This document shows, in pieces, positions 24,801 to 36,775 of a DNA stretch of 64,000 nucleotides. The position numbers and the translations under genes are program-made. Source of the DNA: Neostapfia colusana (Eukaryota > Streptophyta > Magnoliopsida > Poales > Poaceae). The DNA lies in the NCBI GenBank assembly GCA_030760725.1, contig JASWHV010000010.1, positions 103,176,626 through 103,240,625 of the forward strand, written 5' to 3'. How positions within the stretch are numbered: position 1 is the stretch's first letter; every line of letters starts with the position of its first letter. The notes below the pieces were generated by a model. It made no database searches. It was not told the origin of the DNA and was given only the letters and a program-made list of their open reading frames with translations.

Positions 24801-25093
24801 AAATTCGCCGGAATTCCGCGGCCTCCACCTTTCCACGTACTCGAATTCCACCCCTACATCCTCGAATTCCACCCCCCCTACATCCTCGAATTACACGCAA
24901 TCGAAGCGTAACCGAGCATACCAATCGAAGCAAAGCAAAGCAAAGCAAAGCAAAGGTAGCCAACGGTTAGAGTCGCTAAATCCTTCCCCCTGCCCACCTT
25001 CTTGGTCCACCCCTCGGGCGCGGGCATCTCGACGGACACCACCACCTCCTCCTCCTCCGCCGCCGCCTGCTGCTGGTCGCCGGCCGTCGCCAT
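21835..25093 (-). CDS. Methyl-CpG-binding-domain protein, MBD10/MBD11-like
   Basis: Three exons: 25093-24998, 22744-22603 and 22493-21835 (897 nt, 298 residues). The domain runs from about residue 23 to 90: MPAPEGWTKK at the end of exon 1, then LTPRRGGRFEIVFVSPTGEE, KRQLSRYLKAHPGGP and FDWGTGDTPRRSARISEKVK. This matches the plant MBD10/11 class, which is nuclear and linked to rRNA gene silencing, and which binds methylated CpG weakly or not at all. After a basic patch (KRSRNSSGRKGKQEKK) the last 170 residues are an acidic Ala/Glu/Pro/Lys-rich low-complexity tail. The first intron (22745-24997) is 2.25 kb. The ATG at 25093 opens the Gln/Ala/Glu-rich leader typical of grass members. The family is firm; biochemical activity is inference. 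Confidence 0.9.
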
Positions 25094-25915
25094 GGGATTG
25101 GGATGGTGGTTCGGGGTTCCCGCTCTGGGTGGGTGTGTCACGAGCTCCTCCCCGCTTGGAAGGTGGGTGGGTGAAGCGGAAGGAAGCGACCCGCTCTCGC
25201 GTGGTGGGGACTGCGACTTTCCTTTTTTATACTTAATTTTTTTATTTCGCTGGCCGGGAGGAACGATATATAAGTGGAAAAAATAACTCAAGTGGCGGGA
25301 TGGGTTCGCTGTTCGTGTCGCTGACCTATGGGTCCGGAGTCGCTCTGTCGACGGTGGGGCCGAGGTGGCGGTGAGTGAGCGGGAAGAGACGGTTTGGGTG
25401 GGGGGGGGGCGTCGAGGCGGTGGTCGGGACAGGGACAGACGGTGGGGCGGCCGACGACGGCGTGGGGGGGCGCGGGGACGTGTGGTCGGTAAGGACAAGG
25501 GCGCACGTGGACCGGGGGGGTAGGGACGCGACGGGCGGGCCGCGTTGGGCTTCGTTTGTTCGACCAGGGCAGAAAAGGTTGGACGAGGCCTTCATGGCTG
25601 TGGAGGCCCAGCCCAGGAGACGGACGGGAGAGGCCCATGAGCCTCGTTCGCCAGCCCACTCGCGTGCACGCACCATTGACGTTTGGCGGCGGTACGGATG
25701 CTTGGGAGTGATGACCGCTTCAATGGGCTGGCCGGCCCCTGGCCTCGCCTGCAAGCTGCAAGTGCGCTGGAGAAAGCTCAACTGAACTGAACTGTGAAAG
25801 CCGGGGCCGGACACCGATGATGATGATGAGGATGGAACGGGGCAAAAGCCCACCCCCCACCCCCCCTGCTGCTGCCGTGTCGTTGTTTGCCCGAAATCCA
25901 CTGTAGCGGGGCACC

Positions 25916-25938
25916 GGGGGGGGGGGGGGGGGGGGGGG
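25916..25938. repeat. Poly-G tract
   Basis: Twenty-three consecutive G; on the transcript of either neighbour this could form a quadruplex, and its length may be a sequencing estimate. Confidence 0.8.
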
Positions 25939-27409
25939 CAGCATGCAGCACAGTGGAGACGTCAATGGCGATGTGATGTGACCCCTCATGCACACGGTCG
26001 ACGGCAAAAAGGTAAACCCACCTTCCTCTTCGTCTCGTCTCCCTCTCTCTCTCTCTCGCTCTCTTTCTCTCTCGCACGCGGAGTCTGCACCCCTCCTGAT
26101 CGACGTCCATGCCTGTCGTCCTGCAGCCGGCCGGCACTATCGCCCGGAGCCAATTGAGCTGCAGGTTCCAGAGAGGGCCTCCCCTCCCAGCTGATCCCTG
26201 CCATTGCTGTTGCCTCTCGCTCGCTCGATCGCGAGCTCCTGCCTCCGCTCCATCCATCTACCGACCACAGTTACACACAGTACGCACCTCGCCTGTAATA
26301 ATCCGGTACAGTACTGTGATGTCCTCGATCCAGTATTTACACCTTGTAATCGGCCAGTACAGTGATGCTCTCTCTCTCTCTCCCTCTCTCTTTGGGTCGT
26401 CCTAAAGAGAGAGAGAGTGAGACGACGACGACGACGAAGACTGCGAAATCCAATAGCATGCAACGGAGAGCACCGGGAGCTGCAGGAGACGGGGGAGAGA
26501 GAGAGGAGGCAGGGCGGGTTCGAAAGCGTCGTGTCGTCGACGTGACGCATCATGGGTTGCCTGCTGGTCATCACACGTCGCCATCCACCAGCGAGTGTGT
26601 GTCCTGTACACGCACGGCGCCGGAGCCGCGCCCGGGCGCGCGGCTCCGTCCATGTGCCCGGCCGGAACGAATCATCTCCTAGCTAGTGCATGCATCCTAG
26701 TGCTAGAGCCTCTACTACTAGCTTAGCTTAGCTTAGCTGCTGCTCCTGTACGTACTGTGCTGCGCGCGCTACAGTGCTGTTTTGGTTTCGATTTTGACTG
26801 ACGACGACAGGTGGTGGTCTAGTCAGATCAAATCAGATCCGGCTTTAATTCCTATCTCGGACCGGCCGGCGACCCTAATAGCTTATTACCAATCCCTTTA
26901 ATTCAATCTTATTTCTCTTCGATTAAGTGCCGTTGTTGCATGTACCACTGGAGAGTGCGCTCTTCTTCTGCTCTTTAGCTGATTACTCGAGTACAGAGTA
27001 CCAGAGTAACTGCCAGTATTTGCAGCTCATGCACGCATGTATGAATGAGCACATCATCATGCAGCTAGCAATATCGATCGACGTGTACGATTAAGCACAT
27101 ATATATGATCGCTGCATGCATATCAGCCGGCCGTACGTATACATTCATGCATGGCTCTCGCAGTTATGCACACTGTCGACGCGCGATCAGACTGATGATA
27201 GATTGCATCGCGCGATCGGTTCAGTTAGTAGTTGCAGGCAGTTATGTCGTGTGTCATCGTACGTGTGTGTCCTTCATGCATCTGCTACCTCTACTACTTA
27301 CATATATATAGAAGATGATGTAAGTAGCTACACGACGACGACTGCCAGGACACGATGCAAATCAAGGGCTCCACGAGAGCCAGATTGATCGATGCTCAAA
27401 TTTCGACTA

Positions 27410-27515
27410 TACTTCCTCCGTTTTGAAATAAATGACGTTTAGGAATTAAAATCTAGTTTATTTTGAACTAAATTAGCTGTTCTAAACGTCATTTATTTCA
27501 GAACGGATGGAGTAC
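27410..27515. mobile_element. Stowaway-type MITE
   Basis: The left end TACTTCCTCCGTTTTGAAAT and the inverted right end TACTCCATCCGTTCTGAAAT are complementary, and the inner ATGACGTTTA/TAAACGTCAT also pair. About 105 bp with no coding capacity. Confidence 0.85.
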
Positions 27516-28152
27516 TACAGTTTGGAGGAACATTAGTTCCAACTAGGGGATACTTGCATGCATCCTAAATAAAATTTCTGCTGGGAGGATAGTTCGACAG
27601 GGTCAACATCGTAACGTCTAAACTAAGAAGAGGTACTTTTCAAGCTTATATATATATATATATACATCTTTCTTTCGCAATTCATCTTTGAGAGATTGAG
27701 GATCCAGTGACGTACATACGACGCAAATTAGTTAAGGTGGAGATCGAAATGATCCAAGACCTATAGCTCATAATCAGCCAAGTAATCTTCCCTGGCTGAA
27801 ATGTACAGTACAGCATGCTGTAATTGACGCGTTCTGATTGTTCTTACTTTGTACTCTACACCCTCTTCTCGTCGTGCCGTCGACATCGCTTAAATGCATT
27901 GAAAATTGGCGGCATCTTGGCGAACATCGGGACGATCGAGCTTCGTGGACGAGAAATTTAACCGCTCTTCTGCATGCTATCTGTTTGTACGACGACGACG
28001 ATGATCACAACGTTTGTTTTGCACCGTCAAAATCGGAGAAGGACGACTCACGCATGGGTGAGTAAGAAGTTGGAGCCGTGCGCCAAGTTCATTTATCAAC
28101 TTTTGAACTAACTTACAACGGCCGGCCGGCGCCCGTGTGTCCGTTTATGCAA

Positions 28153-28309
28153 GTACTCCCTCCGTTTTCTTTTATTTGACGTCCAGACGTAATGATTGTT
28201 AGTATATATATTTCCTCCGTTTCAAATTATTTGACGATGGCTACTTCAATTTTGAACTAACACATTCGTGTCTGAACATCGATCAAATGAAACAGAACAG
28301 AGTGAGTAA
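28153..28309. mobile_element. Rearranged MITE-family copy
   Basis: Contains two left-end-like starts (GTACTCCCTCCGTTTTC at 28153 and TTTCCTCCGTTTCAAATT near 28210) and a weak right end (AACAGAACAGAGTGAGTA). Probably one copy inserted into another and then decayed. Confidence 0.45.
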
Positions 28310-29847
28310 TTAATTAATACGGTTAGTTGAGATCGATCATAATGCGATATGTACCGTATGCAAAAACAGCTTCACATGCATATATCCAACTAGTTTGTGG
28401 TGAGCGTAAATTCCATTGTGTGGAGGGGGGATCAGTAATCGTCGGCCACAGAAGAACATCGCATGTAAATTAATTATCGCCAAGATATCTAACTAATCAC
28501 GCAACAGCCCTTAATGGAATAAAAAAAAGTCAAGAAAACTTTGCAGCTGTTATATAGTACATAACTAGCAGGTTAGCAATCAAATCAAATCGAGCTTAGT
28601 AATGCTGTTTTGTCAAATCGAAAGGCTTGATGCATGCTGGATTGGACAAGCTAGCCAGCTAGCTAGCTAGCGCTGGCCGGCCGCGGTCCATTGGTCTTAC
28701 GACACGTATGCGTAACACAGAGCTGAGATAAGGTACGAGCGACGGTTTTGTAACTTGCAAGAAGATCATCACTTGCCGTATTCGGGTATGGGGAGGCACC
28801 AAAGTCCTCCCCCGGGAGCTCCTTCCCGCCAACAAACTTGCCGTTTCTGGTGCCGGCCAATGCAAGGACGATTACGAGTGCCGTACGTCGTCTAGATTGC
28901 ATCGATCATAGAGTCCCTGATCAGCAGCATATATTGTCATGCATCCAGATCCAGCCAGCTGATCGATGATGATGAACATATCGCACGATCACAGCCATGC
29001 ATGCATGCACACAAATTAAGTCAGCTGATAGCTAGGAAAGAAGATGCATGATTGCACATGAGAAAATATGCTACGGGAGAGAGGACACGACGACAGAATC
29101 GTACGTCGCCGAATTGAAAATAAAAATAGCTGACACTGGAATGTTATATCACAACTGCATATAGTAGCACGCCCTTCGATCCACTTGCTTGCATTATAGA
29201 TGAATAATCTCCATCGTCTATATATGCATGCTCATACTAATACATTATAACAATAGCCAGTATATATATATGTATACTGAGTTCCCTGCAAGCTGGGAGG
29301 GAGCTGAGGCAGAACGGGACTTCAATCTACAGCATCTCGTGGTGTGGATGCATGGTGCCTGCGCAGTCGTCAACGTACGTACATAGCACCGGCCGGCGCC
29401 ATGGGGGCACTACTGATCAGTTACTTGAGCTTATATATATATAGTACCATCAAAGAAGAAGAATAAGCTAATTAATGTCACATTAGATTAGATTAGATAG
29501 GTCACCCTTGAGTCGTGTCTTTGAAATCTGTCCTCAGAACCCTCCCTCAATTCTGCCGTTATTATCCTGTATCCATACCCCCAAGGGGCAAGGGCATTCA
29601 CTGAGCAATTTACATGGACGGGCACGGGTCTGCTTGCTACGACCTCACTGAGCAATTTACATGGACGCGACAGATCTTTTGCAGACGGCGGACAATTTAT
29701 GAGTGCCATGTGTACATCATGCATGTTTTGTAAGAGGGGCGCGGCGTGATAGGAGGAGGGTATCTCTCACCCACTCATTGTTGCAATCATGGCATAGTGT
29801 GCTAGCTGCTTCCACACATGAGCCACAGCAACAAATAATAATAATAA

Positions 29848-29952
29848 TAAAGTCTCTCTCTCTCTCTCTCTTCCTTCTCTCTCTCTTCCTTCTCTCTCTC
29901 TAGAGAGGAAAGTCTCTCTCTCTCTCTTCCTTCTCTCTCTCTAGAGAGGAAA
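29848..29952. repeat. CT-rich tandem repeat
   Basis: Imperfect tandem copies of a unit made of CTCTCT runs, CTTCCTT and CTAGAGAGGAAAGT, the last occurring twice. It lies upstream of the YABBY start and may be promoter or leader. Confidence 0.75.
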
Positions 29953-30034
29953 GTGGAAAGCAGGCCAGGCCAGCCGGGATAGCTCAATCTCTCCTTCCTC
30001 CCTCTCTCCCTCCCTCCCCGGTAGATACATACAC

Positions 30035-30070
30035 CCTCTCCTCTCCTCTCCTCTCCTCTCCTCTCCTCTC
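30035..30070. repeat. (CTCTC)n repeat
   Basis: About seven tandem CTCTC units within the pyrimidine-rich YABBY upstream region. Confidence 0.8.
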
Positions 30071-30366
30071 CATCTTCTCTTTGTTGCACGCATCCAGCGC
30101 ACCCACATAAATACTTGATACACATCGTCGATCAGTAGGATCGATGAGCAAACCTAGCGCCTGCTGCCTAATTCCCTAGCTTATTATTAGCCGCGACTGC
30201 TAGCTGCAAACTAATTTACCTTCTTGCTCATCTTATCCCTCCCTCTCCACTTCTTCTTCTTCTTCTTCTTTTTCTTCTTCTTCTTCTTCCTGGCGCCTGC
30301 CGGTAGCTAGCTAGCAGACGACTGTTCCCCGCACGGCGAGACGAGGCGAGGCGGCGATCGGTAGGA

Positions 30367-33302
30367 ATGTCAGCCCAGATCGCGCCGGCGGCAGAGCATG
30401 TGTGCTACGTGCACTGCAACTTGTGCAACACAGTTCTGGCGGTAAGAGATGTTGTTTTTGTCTGCATATTATATGATCTCTCTGCTGCTGCTGCTGCTAG
30501 CTTGTGTGTGTTACCCTTCATCGCTCTAGCTAGCGCTCTCTTTCTTCAGTTTCCTCTCTGTCCGTCTGTCTATGTAAATCTGCCTTCAGAGTAGAGATTA
30601 TTGATGAGGTGATTCTTGGGCGAGACGACGGACGTACCCTCAGCAGCTAGCTAGTGCCCTGCCCTCTCACCCACCTCACGATTTGCCCGATTCTTCTCGA
30701 TCTGTTGCGCCTTTTTATTGGGTTTGCCGTGATTTCTTTTAGTTGAATTGTAACTGATTGGAGATCCAAGACTCTGAGAGTAAACGAACAGAGAGGATCA
30801 TACCGTACCTCTCTCCTGCCGCGCGCCTTCTCTACTTCATTTAGATCTTCTTCCTGATTCTCTCCCTTCGTGTACCTAGTCCCATTTTTGGTTTTATACA
30901 TTCTTTTTACGCCACAGTCGCATCACTTTGCTGGAGATCATTCAATTCAAAAACTTTTCAAAATTGTTTGTATCTAATTTCCTTGCTCTGTGATTGGTAT
31001 TTGTGGGATACAGCAAAAAAAAATTACCATTCTCTTCGTGTTCCATCTCCGCTTGTTGAATCAGTTGATTCCGATAAACTGAAATCAGTGGAGAGCAGCG
31101 TTCCACTGTACAGGAATCAAAGCAGGCAACTGTATTACTCTCTCTCTCCATTTCTTTTTATTTGGCACTGGTGAACTAATAAGAGTCAAGTAAAAAAAGA
31201 AGGGGTACTATATTTTCAAGCATGTGCTAGTTTGAATTGTTTATATATAAATATGCATGCATAACTATCCAAAAAAAATAAAGAACTATATACACTGTCA
31301 ACTGTGCATAACTGCAAACATGTACCGATCGAGCTAGGGGCCTCCAAATAACGAATAAGATTAAATTGTTTGCAAGTTCATCCACTTTAGTTTGTTTTAA
31401 GCTCTTTTACCTACTAGGGCTCTCCAGATTTCTTATTTCTGGGTATCTTTTTCCCATATGCTATTCTTATTAGTTCTACTAGCTTGCATGCAGTTTGAAT
31501 TACTCTTAATTAAAAGCATGGAATGATAAACATCGCTACAGAGTTATGAAATAACGCGACTGACTTTGTTAGCAAGCGATCTTGCATGTGATAAATCTGT
31601 TAGTAGTAAATTGTCATGAAATATGTTCTATTTACACAGAAGAACAACGCCTCTTTCGTTCCCTCTCTTGTCCCCTCCTTCGTTTAAGCTGTAATTATTA
31701 TCACCCCTCTTCTTCGTTTACTTTTTCTTATCATGAGTTTTCAATTCGTTGATTTCAATGTACGAAAAGTTCAATGAGAGAAGGGATTGAGTTGAGTTTG
31801 TCTTTTATTAGGTCTTTCATTTTGTGACCAATATGTACCATAACTTGGTTTTAACTCGTGATTTTGACTAAATCTCAAGTGCCATGATCAAATTTCTACA
31901 CGTAAGTGACATTATGTATGATTATTAACGGCTCTCAGAACAATTAGGGCTAAGTATCGATCAATCAGCGTCAGCAGTTTCTAAAGTTAAAAGATCATCA
32001 TGTGAGAACACTACTTCATACAAGAAGTACTAGAAGGATCAGAAGAAAAAGTTCTTTGCATTGATTGGATACATCGTTGATTAATAACTCCATGATCAGA
32101 AATACAGCAAGCATGGCAATATCTCTTCAGAGAGAGCACCGAGAGATAAGATGGCACCCGATTGTTAGTTTGATCTCTTGATGCATGATGCTTGCTTACG
32201 GTGTTGATGTAGCTTGTTAGTAGCTTTGGGGCTTAATTTGCCATCTTGTCACTATATTTTGATTTTTATGCTGATAGAATTCTAAGTTGGCTTTAACGAC
32301 ATGGAGATTTAATTATCAAAAGAAATCCTACAAGTTTGCTAGGTAGCTATCCTAAGAGAAAAAAAGTTAGCTACCTTTCTTACCTAAGTTGTAAGCTAGA
32401 GAGGTCCTTGCAACCAAGAAGAGAAATAAATCTAAACCCAGGCAACAGCATATCTTGCTGTATAGCTAATTATACCAACCTCTGCATGTGAGCTTGCTTG
32501 AAGTGGGTCTGCATGAAGTGTCATCATCTCCCGCTTCTTTCCCCTAGGGTCGGGGACAAACATCTCTGTTGCCTGCAGTACTATTTTATCATGAATTGTG
32601 TGGCCAAATGAGCATGCTCAATATCTGCGCATTGTTGTGGTGCTAGTAGCCTAACAGTACATCGATCGATCACTGGCAAATAGATACGCGCCATCTCTTT
32701 TTCTATATCTCAGGCACACAGCTTAGCATGGCGCAGCATTACATGTTGGCCATTTGTGCATGTGTACATGTACATGGGCTCAATACACCTGCATGCATAC
32801 ACAATCATTGGTATGGGGTCATGCATACATGCATGTACTTGTTTATTCTTTCTTATGGGAGTGAGTGCCCACAAAGAGAGAGCTGAGGATGAAAAAAGAA
32901 TCCAGCTGGGCCATGTATGGTATGGTTCTTACCTAGATCAGGTTGTGAGCGAGGTGCATGCTTCCAAGAGAGAGAATTAATGGTGGGAAACAAGAGAACA
33001 AAAGTGATCTGCGGTGCAGGTATTGGAAAAAGGTAGCAAGCTCTTTGATAAAAGTCATGTATTGGACCAGCAGCAGCAGCAGCAGCTATATTGATCCATC
33101 TGGTTAAAGTGAGGACAACAAAAGTTAGGCCATGAAGAAAAGCTGCCTGTTGTGAATATAATCTCACTCCAGTTTCTTTTCAATCTACCTTGAACTTCGA
33201 TCCTCGATCTCCATTGCCTTTTTTTTCTTTTAATTTGCATACGCTTCGGATGCTGGACATTTCTTTCTTTTCAACTTTGTATGGATGCATCCCCTCATTT
33301 AA

Positions 33303-33346
<44 letters not shown>

Positions 33347-34905
33347 ATGGTATCTGGTTTATGTTTAACCGCCATTGTGTTGTTGCAGGTGAGTGTCCCG
33401 GGGAACAGCGTGCTCACTGTTGTGACAGTTCGATGTGGACACTGCACGAATCTACTGTCAGTGAACATGAGAGGACTAATGATGCAATCCCTCCCTGCAG
33501 CTGCACAAGAACATCTCCAGGTTATGTTCGTGTAGTGTGCCAAATAAATTAGATTAGCGTGAGCTAGAAGGTTTGCTTTGCATGGGGCTGTACTAGCATG
33601 ATAAAAAGAATACAAGCTAAGAACACATCTATATATCTGTGTGGGGCTAGCTAGCTGCCACACGCGCGTAGTACAACATGCCAATACAGGCCAATCAAAC
33701 TGTTCGTAATTGGCCGGCCGGCAATGGCCGCTGGCAGCTAGCAGAAAGGCTGAACACAGCACAAGTCACTTCGACGTCTATCTCAAATAGTATTATACGT
33801 ACGATAAAACCGTACATTCACTGTTTGAATTTGTGGCTTTTTTGTGTCTAGGGAGAATTTTTACAGCTTCCAAAGCGTTGTCCGAGTGCCAATCATGCAT
33901 GCATCGATCGTCCTTTCCTCGATCGCACGAACTAATTAATCAGTAGTACTTTCTTAACTTATGTTGAGAGTTTAACTTTCACCAGGAAAACATCAAGCCG
34001 CCCCATGGCATCAACGGCACCTCTCGTGATCAGTTCGGCCATTTGGAGTTTGGCTCGTCTTCGTCCTCAAAGCAGCTCCACCTGCCAATGATGTACTCGG
34101 CACAGAATGATCACCTGCAGCTGCTGCAGGAACAAGCGCTTGCTGCTGCTCGTCGTAAGTTTTGCATTCATTTATTTTGATTGAGTACAAATTAACCTGC
34201 AGTAGACATAATAATATATACTCTGATCTCGATCTCTGGATCTGATTCTCATATACCTCGATCGCATGCAATCATCATGCATGGATCAATCGGTTTTAAC
34301 TTTCTCTCTGGTGTCCTTTGCTCTCTGAAACAATTAACAGCACCGGAGAAGAGGCAACGCGTTCCTTCGGCGTACAACAGGTTCATCAAGTAAGTTAGCT
34401 TAATTCTATTGAGGACACACACACGCAGAACAATTTAATTAAAATTTATACTGAATCATCGAACATTGTGTACATAACAACACACAGAGAAGAGATACGG
34501 AGGATCAAAGCAAACAACCCCGACATCAGCCACAGGGAAGCCTTCAGCACAGCCGCCAAGAATGTAAGCACCTAGCTAGCTATCTATATGTAATAAATAT
34601 ATCCTCAATTCTCGCTCGGTCCATCTCTAACACAAAATATTCCATGACCTCCCAATCTTATAATCTTTGTTTGTAAAAAAGTAGATATACATGTCGTTAT
34701 ATACACTACTACAATCGAGATTGATTAACATTAATTCTTGTTCCGCTTTATCGTTTGTTGCATGCAGTGGGCACACTACCCAAACATCCATTTCGGCCGA
34801 GAGGGTGGCAGTAAGAAGCTCGTCGATGAGAAGGCCGTGGCAGCAGCCGTGACGACGACGACGACGACGACGTCGGCTCCTACGAAGATCCAAGGCTTCT
34901 ACTGA
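30367..34905 (+). CDS. YABBY transcription factor (YAB2/YAB6-like)
   Basis: YABBY proteins are seed-plant nuclear factors controlling lateral-organ polarity and growth. Six exons: 30367-30441, 33389-33520, 33986-34154, 34341-34389, 34488-34563 and 34768-34905 (639 nt, 212 residues). The start MSAQIAPAAEHVCYVHCNLC gives the C2C2 zinc finger, with ligands C17, C20, C41 and C44. The HMG-like YABBY domain spans about residues 127-178 (PEKRQRVPSAYNRFIKEEIR, then HREAFSTAAKNWAHYPNIHFG). Between them is a Ser/Gln/Leu-rich linker. A run of seven threonines near the C-terminus comes from an ACG repeat. Intron 1 is 2.95 kb, unusually long here, and carries a TC microsatellite. The opening peptide is closest, from memory, to rice YAB2/YAB6-type proteins; the exact paralogue is unproven. 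Confidence 0.93.
33309..33348. repeat. (TC)n microsatellite in YABBY intron 1
   Basis: About 18 TC units with one interruption, 40 bp upstream of the exon 2 acceptor, overlapping the zone where the polypyrimidine tract and branch point would lie. Confidence 0.85.
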
Positions 34906-36244
34906 TTGATCTGATGCATGTGCGACGAACACTCTCAGCAGCAGCTGGCATATACAGGCGGGTCGACGAGTATATATATATATATATGTATGTATACTGC
35001 GAGTAAAGAATTAAGCAAGATGGGAAATTAAGTTGTTACTAGCTAGCTTGGCCTAAGTTATCGATGGCGGAAAATTAATTAAAGCTTGTGAAGATGTACG
35101 TACACAGAGAGGGTGATATATATAAGTTGGAAGCTATATATACATACATACATACATACATATATACATACTGTCTGTTACATGCATAACGATGCTGTAT
35201 TGGCGGTACTACTAGACGTACGCTGCTAGCTAGCTAGCTAGCTGGATTATGGGAAGAGCTGGGTTTATGAATCATTTGACCATACATTACTATTGTTCTC
35301 CCAGTGATGATTAGCAAGCAGCAGTAGTAGTGTGAGGATACTCGATCGCCATTACTGCACTGCAACCTAACTCGCCGGTCGGTCCCCTACTCATCAGGTG
35401 GGTGCAGGTGTACGTTTGTTTGCAGGCGTCGAGTTAAAACCCGTTGCAGTTGCGCTGCTGACACAGGGCTGCTGCCTGCGCCTGCACTTGCGGGCCCGTG
35501 CATGGTGTCAGGTCCGTGGGCCGCCTCGACGACCGTGGTGACGACGCGGAGTTCGTGGGCCGGATCGCGGTCATCGAGCCCACGACACCAGGCTGCTACG
35601 CTGGGCCGATTCGGCGAACGGAAGAGGTCCAGTATAGTACGTACTGTATAAGTGTACTCCTTAACCAGCAGCAGTCAGGACGGGCCTGTCGTTTCAGCCC
35701 GGTGCCGGCCCAAGGCCCGGTTCTCGACCCGACTAGATCGATCGTCTCCGACGTTACCCCTGCCCGCCGCGTAAGGCGTGGTCGTGGACGATGATGCATG
35801 GCGACAAGCATGCAGTAGTAATTGGTCCTGTTGAATTTCAATCGACAGCTTGGTTCGATTTCCCAACCACGTTCCAGATCCTGACGACGACCTCCTGCTG
35901 CTCGCACCAACAATGACTTGTCCAGTTCCCAAAACATGAATGCGAGAAGAATCAGATTTTTTCCGTGTTCCCCTAATCATCATGGACATGCATGGACGAC
36001 GGTTCCCTTCTCCTCCCATCCAACGACAAGCAAAGTGGGACAAGAAAACGCTACCAATGCAACAGTAATTAGTCTGCGATCTTTCTTCAGATTGAACGGA
36101 AGATCGATCGCGAGAGTTCGTCTTCTCCCCTAGGAGCGCGGTGGCGTTGGCGACGATGGATTGAGCGCGATCGAGGAACCGGAGAAGGAAGCCGCATGCA
36201 GCATGAATGGAGCCTCGATCGACGGCGGCGGCGGCGGCTTTATA
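34906..36244. other. YABBY 3' flank and unassigned sequence
   Basis: 34906-35250 is AT-rich 3' flank with (TA)n and (CATA)n runs at 34970-34990 and 35140-35165. 35400-36130 is moderately GC-rich; its open frames have no recognisable motif. No gene is supported. Confidence 0.5.
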
Positions 36245-36775
36245 TCACCTCTTGACCTCGCGCTGTGACGGGCTCCGCCAGAACCCGGCGCCGTGGAAGC
36301 TCGCCCAGACCTCCTCCTCCTCCGCGTCGGCGACCTCGTCCGGCAGGCGCGCCACGGGCCAGTCCGCCACGTCGTCCGCCTTCTGTTGGCTGTTGGCGGC
36401 GGCGACGACGAGCTCCTGCGCCTCCTCCTTCCTCTTGGCCGCGGCGGCGACGCGCCTGGCGCGCCGGCGCCGGCGCCGCGCGGTGACGACGCGGCGGCAC
36501 AGCGCGGCGGGCACGCGCACCGCGGCGAGGACGACGAGCTCCACGACGGCGAACGGGAAGCAGCAGCACACGGCCGCGCACTCGGCCGCAGTGCCGCCGG
36601 CCACCTCCCCGCACCGCGGCCGCTCGCGCGCGCGCCGCCGCTGGAGCTCCCGCCGCACCTCCACCGGCGGGGACCGCCGCAGCCGCCGGCCGTCCTGCTG
36701 CCACGCCGCCACCGCCGGCGGCGCCGACGCGGTACGGCGGGGGTCGCGGACGCGCGCCGTCGTCGCCTGGTCCAT
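36245..36775 (-). CDS. Small Arg/Ala-rich plant protein with Cys-rich hydrophobic segment, unknown function
   Basis: A 176-residue single-exon frame starting MDQATTARVRDPRRT. In order: a basic Arg-rich N-terminus (to about residue 55), a hydrophobic cysteine-containing segment at about 65-95 (AAVCCCFPFAVVELVVLAAV, then RVPAALCRRVV), a dense Arg/Ala stretch, and an acidic end DAEEEEVWASFHGAGFWRSP. I recall similar small plant proteins with a CCCPFAVVE-type core, annotated only as hypothetical or pollen-preferential, so this is probably a real conserved gene. The cysteines next to a hydrophobic stretch would allow S-acylation or membrane association (inference). The frame shows the strong GC3 bias of grass genes. 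It is divergent from the kinase gene at 37518. A TATATAAA at 36908-36915 lies between them. Confidence 0.7.
   Translation of the reverse strand: MDQATTARVRDPRRTASAPPAVAAWQQDGRRLRRSPPVEVRRELQRRRARERPRCGEVAGGTAAECAAVCCCFPFAVVELVVLAAVRVPAALCRRVVTARRRRRRARRVAAAAKRKEEAQELVVAAANSQQKADDVADWPVARLPDEVADAEEEEVWASFHGAGFWRSPSQREVKR

Larger units (their letters stand above)
25094..30366. other. Gene-poor 5.3-kb interval (MBD and YABBY upstream regions)
   Basis: 25094-26000 is GC-rich MBD promoter and leader with a 23-G run. 26000-27400 is mixed sequence with CT/AG runs. 27400-28310 holds two MITE-family copies. 28300-29850 is AT-rich with many ATGCATGC and GATCGATC words and a 23-bp direct repeat at 29598 and 29645. 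29848-30300 is strongly CT-rich, as in plant GAGA-type promoters and leaders, and should be the YABBY leader. No open frame has convincing protein character. Confidence 0.5.

Noticed and set aside
28663..28902. 79-codon minus-strand frame starting MQSRRRTALVIVLALAG
   Set aside because: The start looks slightly like a signal peptide, but no cleavage context, domain or splice partner was found and codon use is not gene-like. Not strong enough to call.
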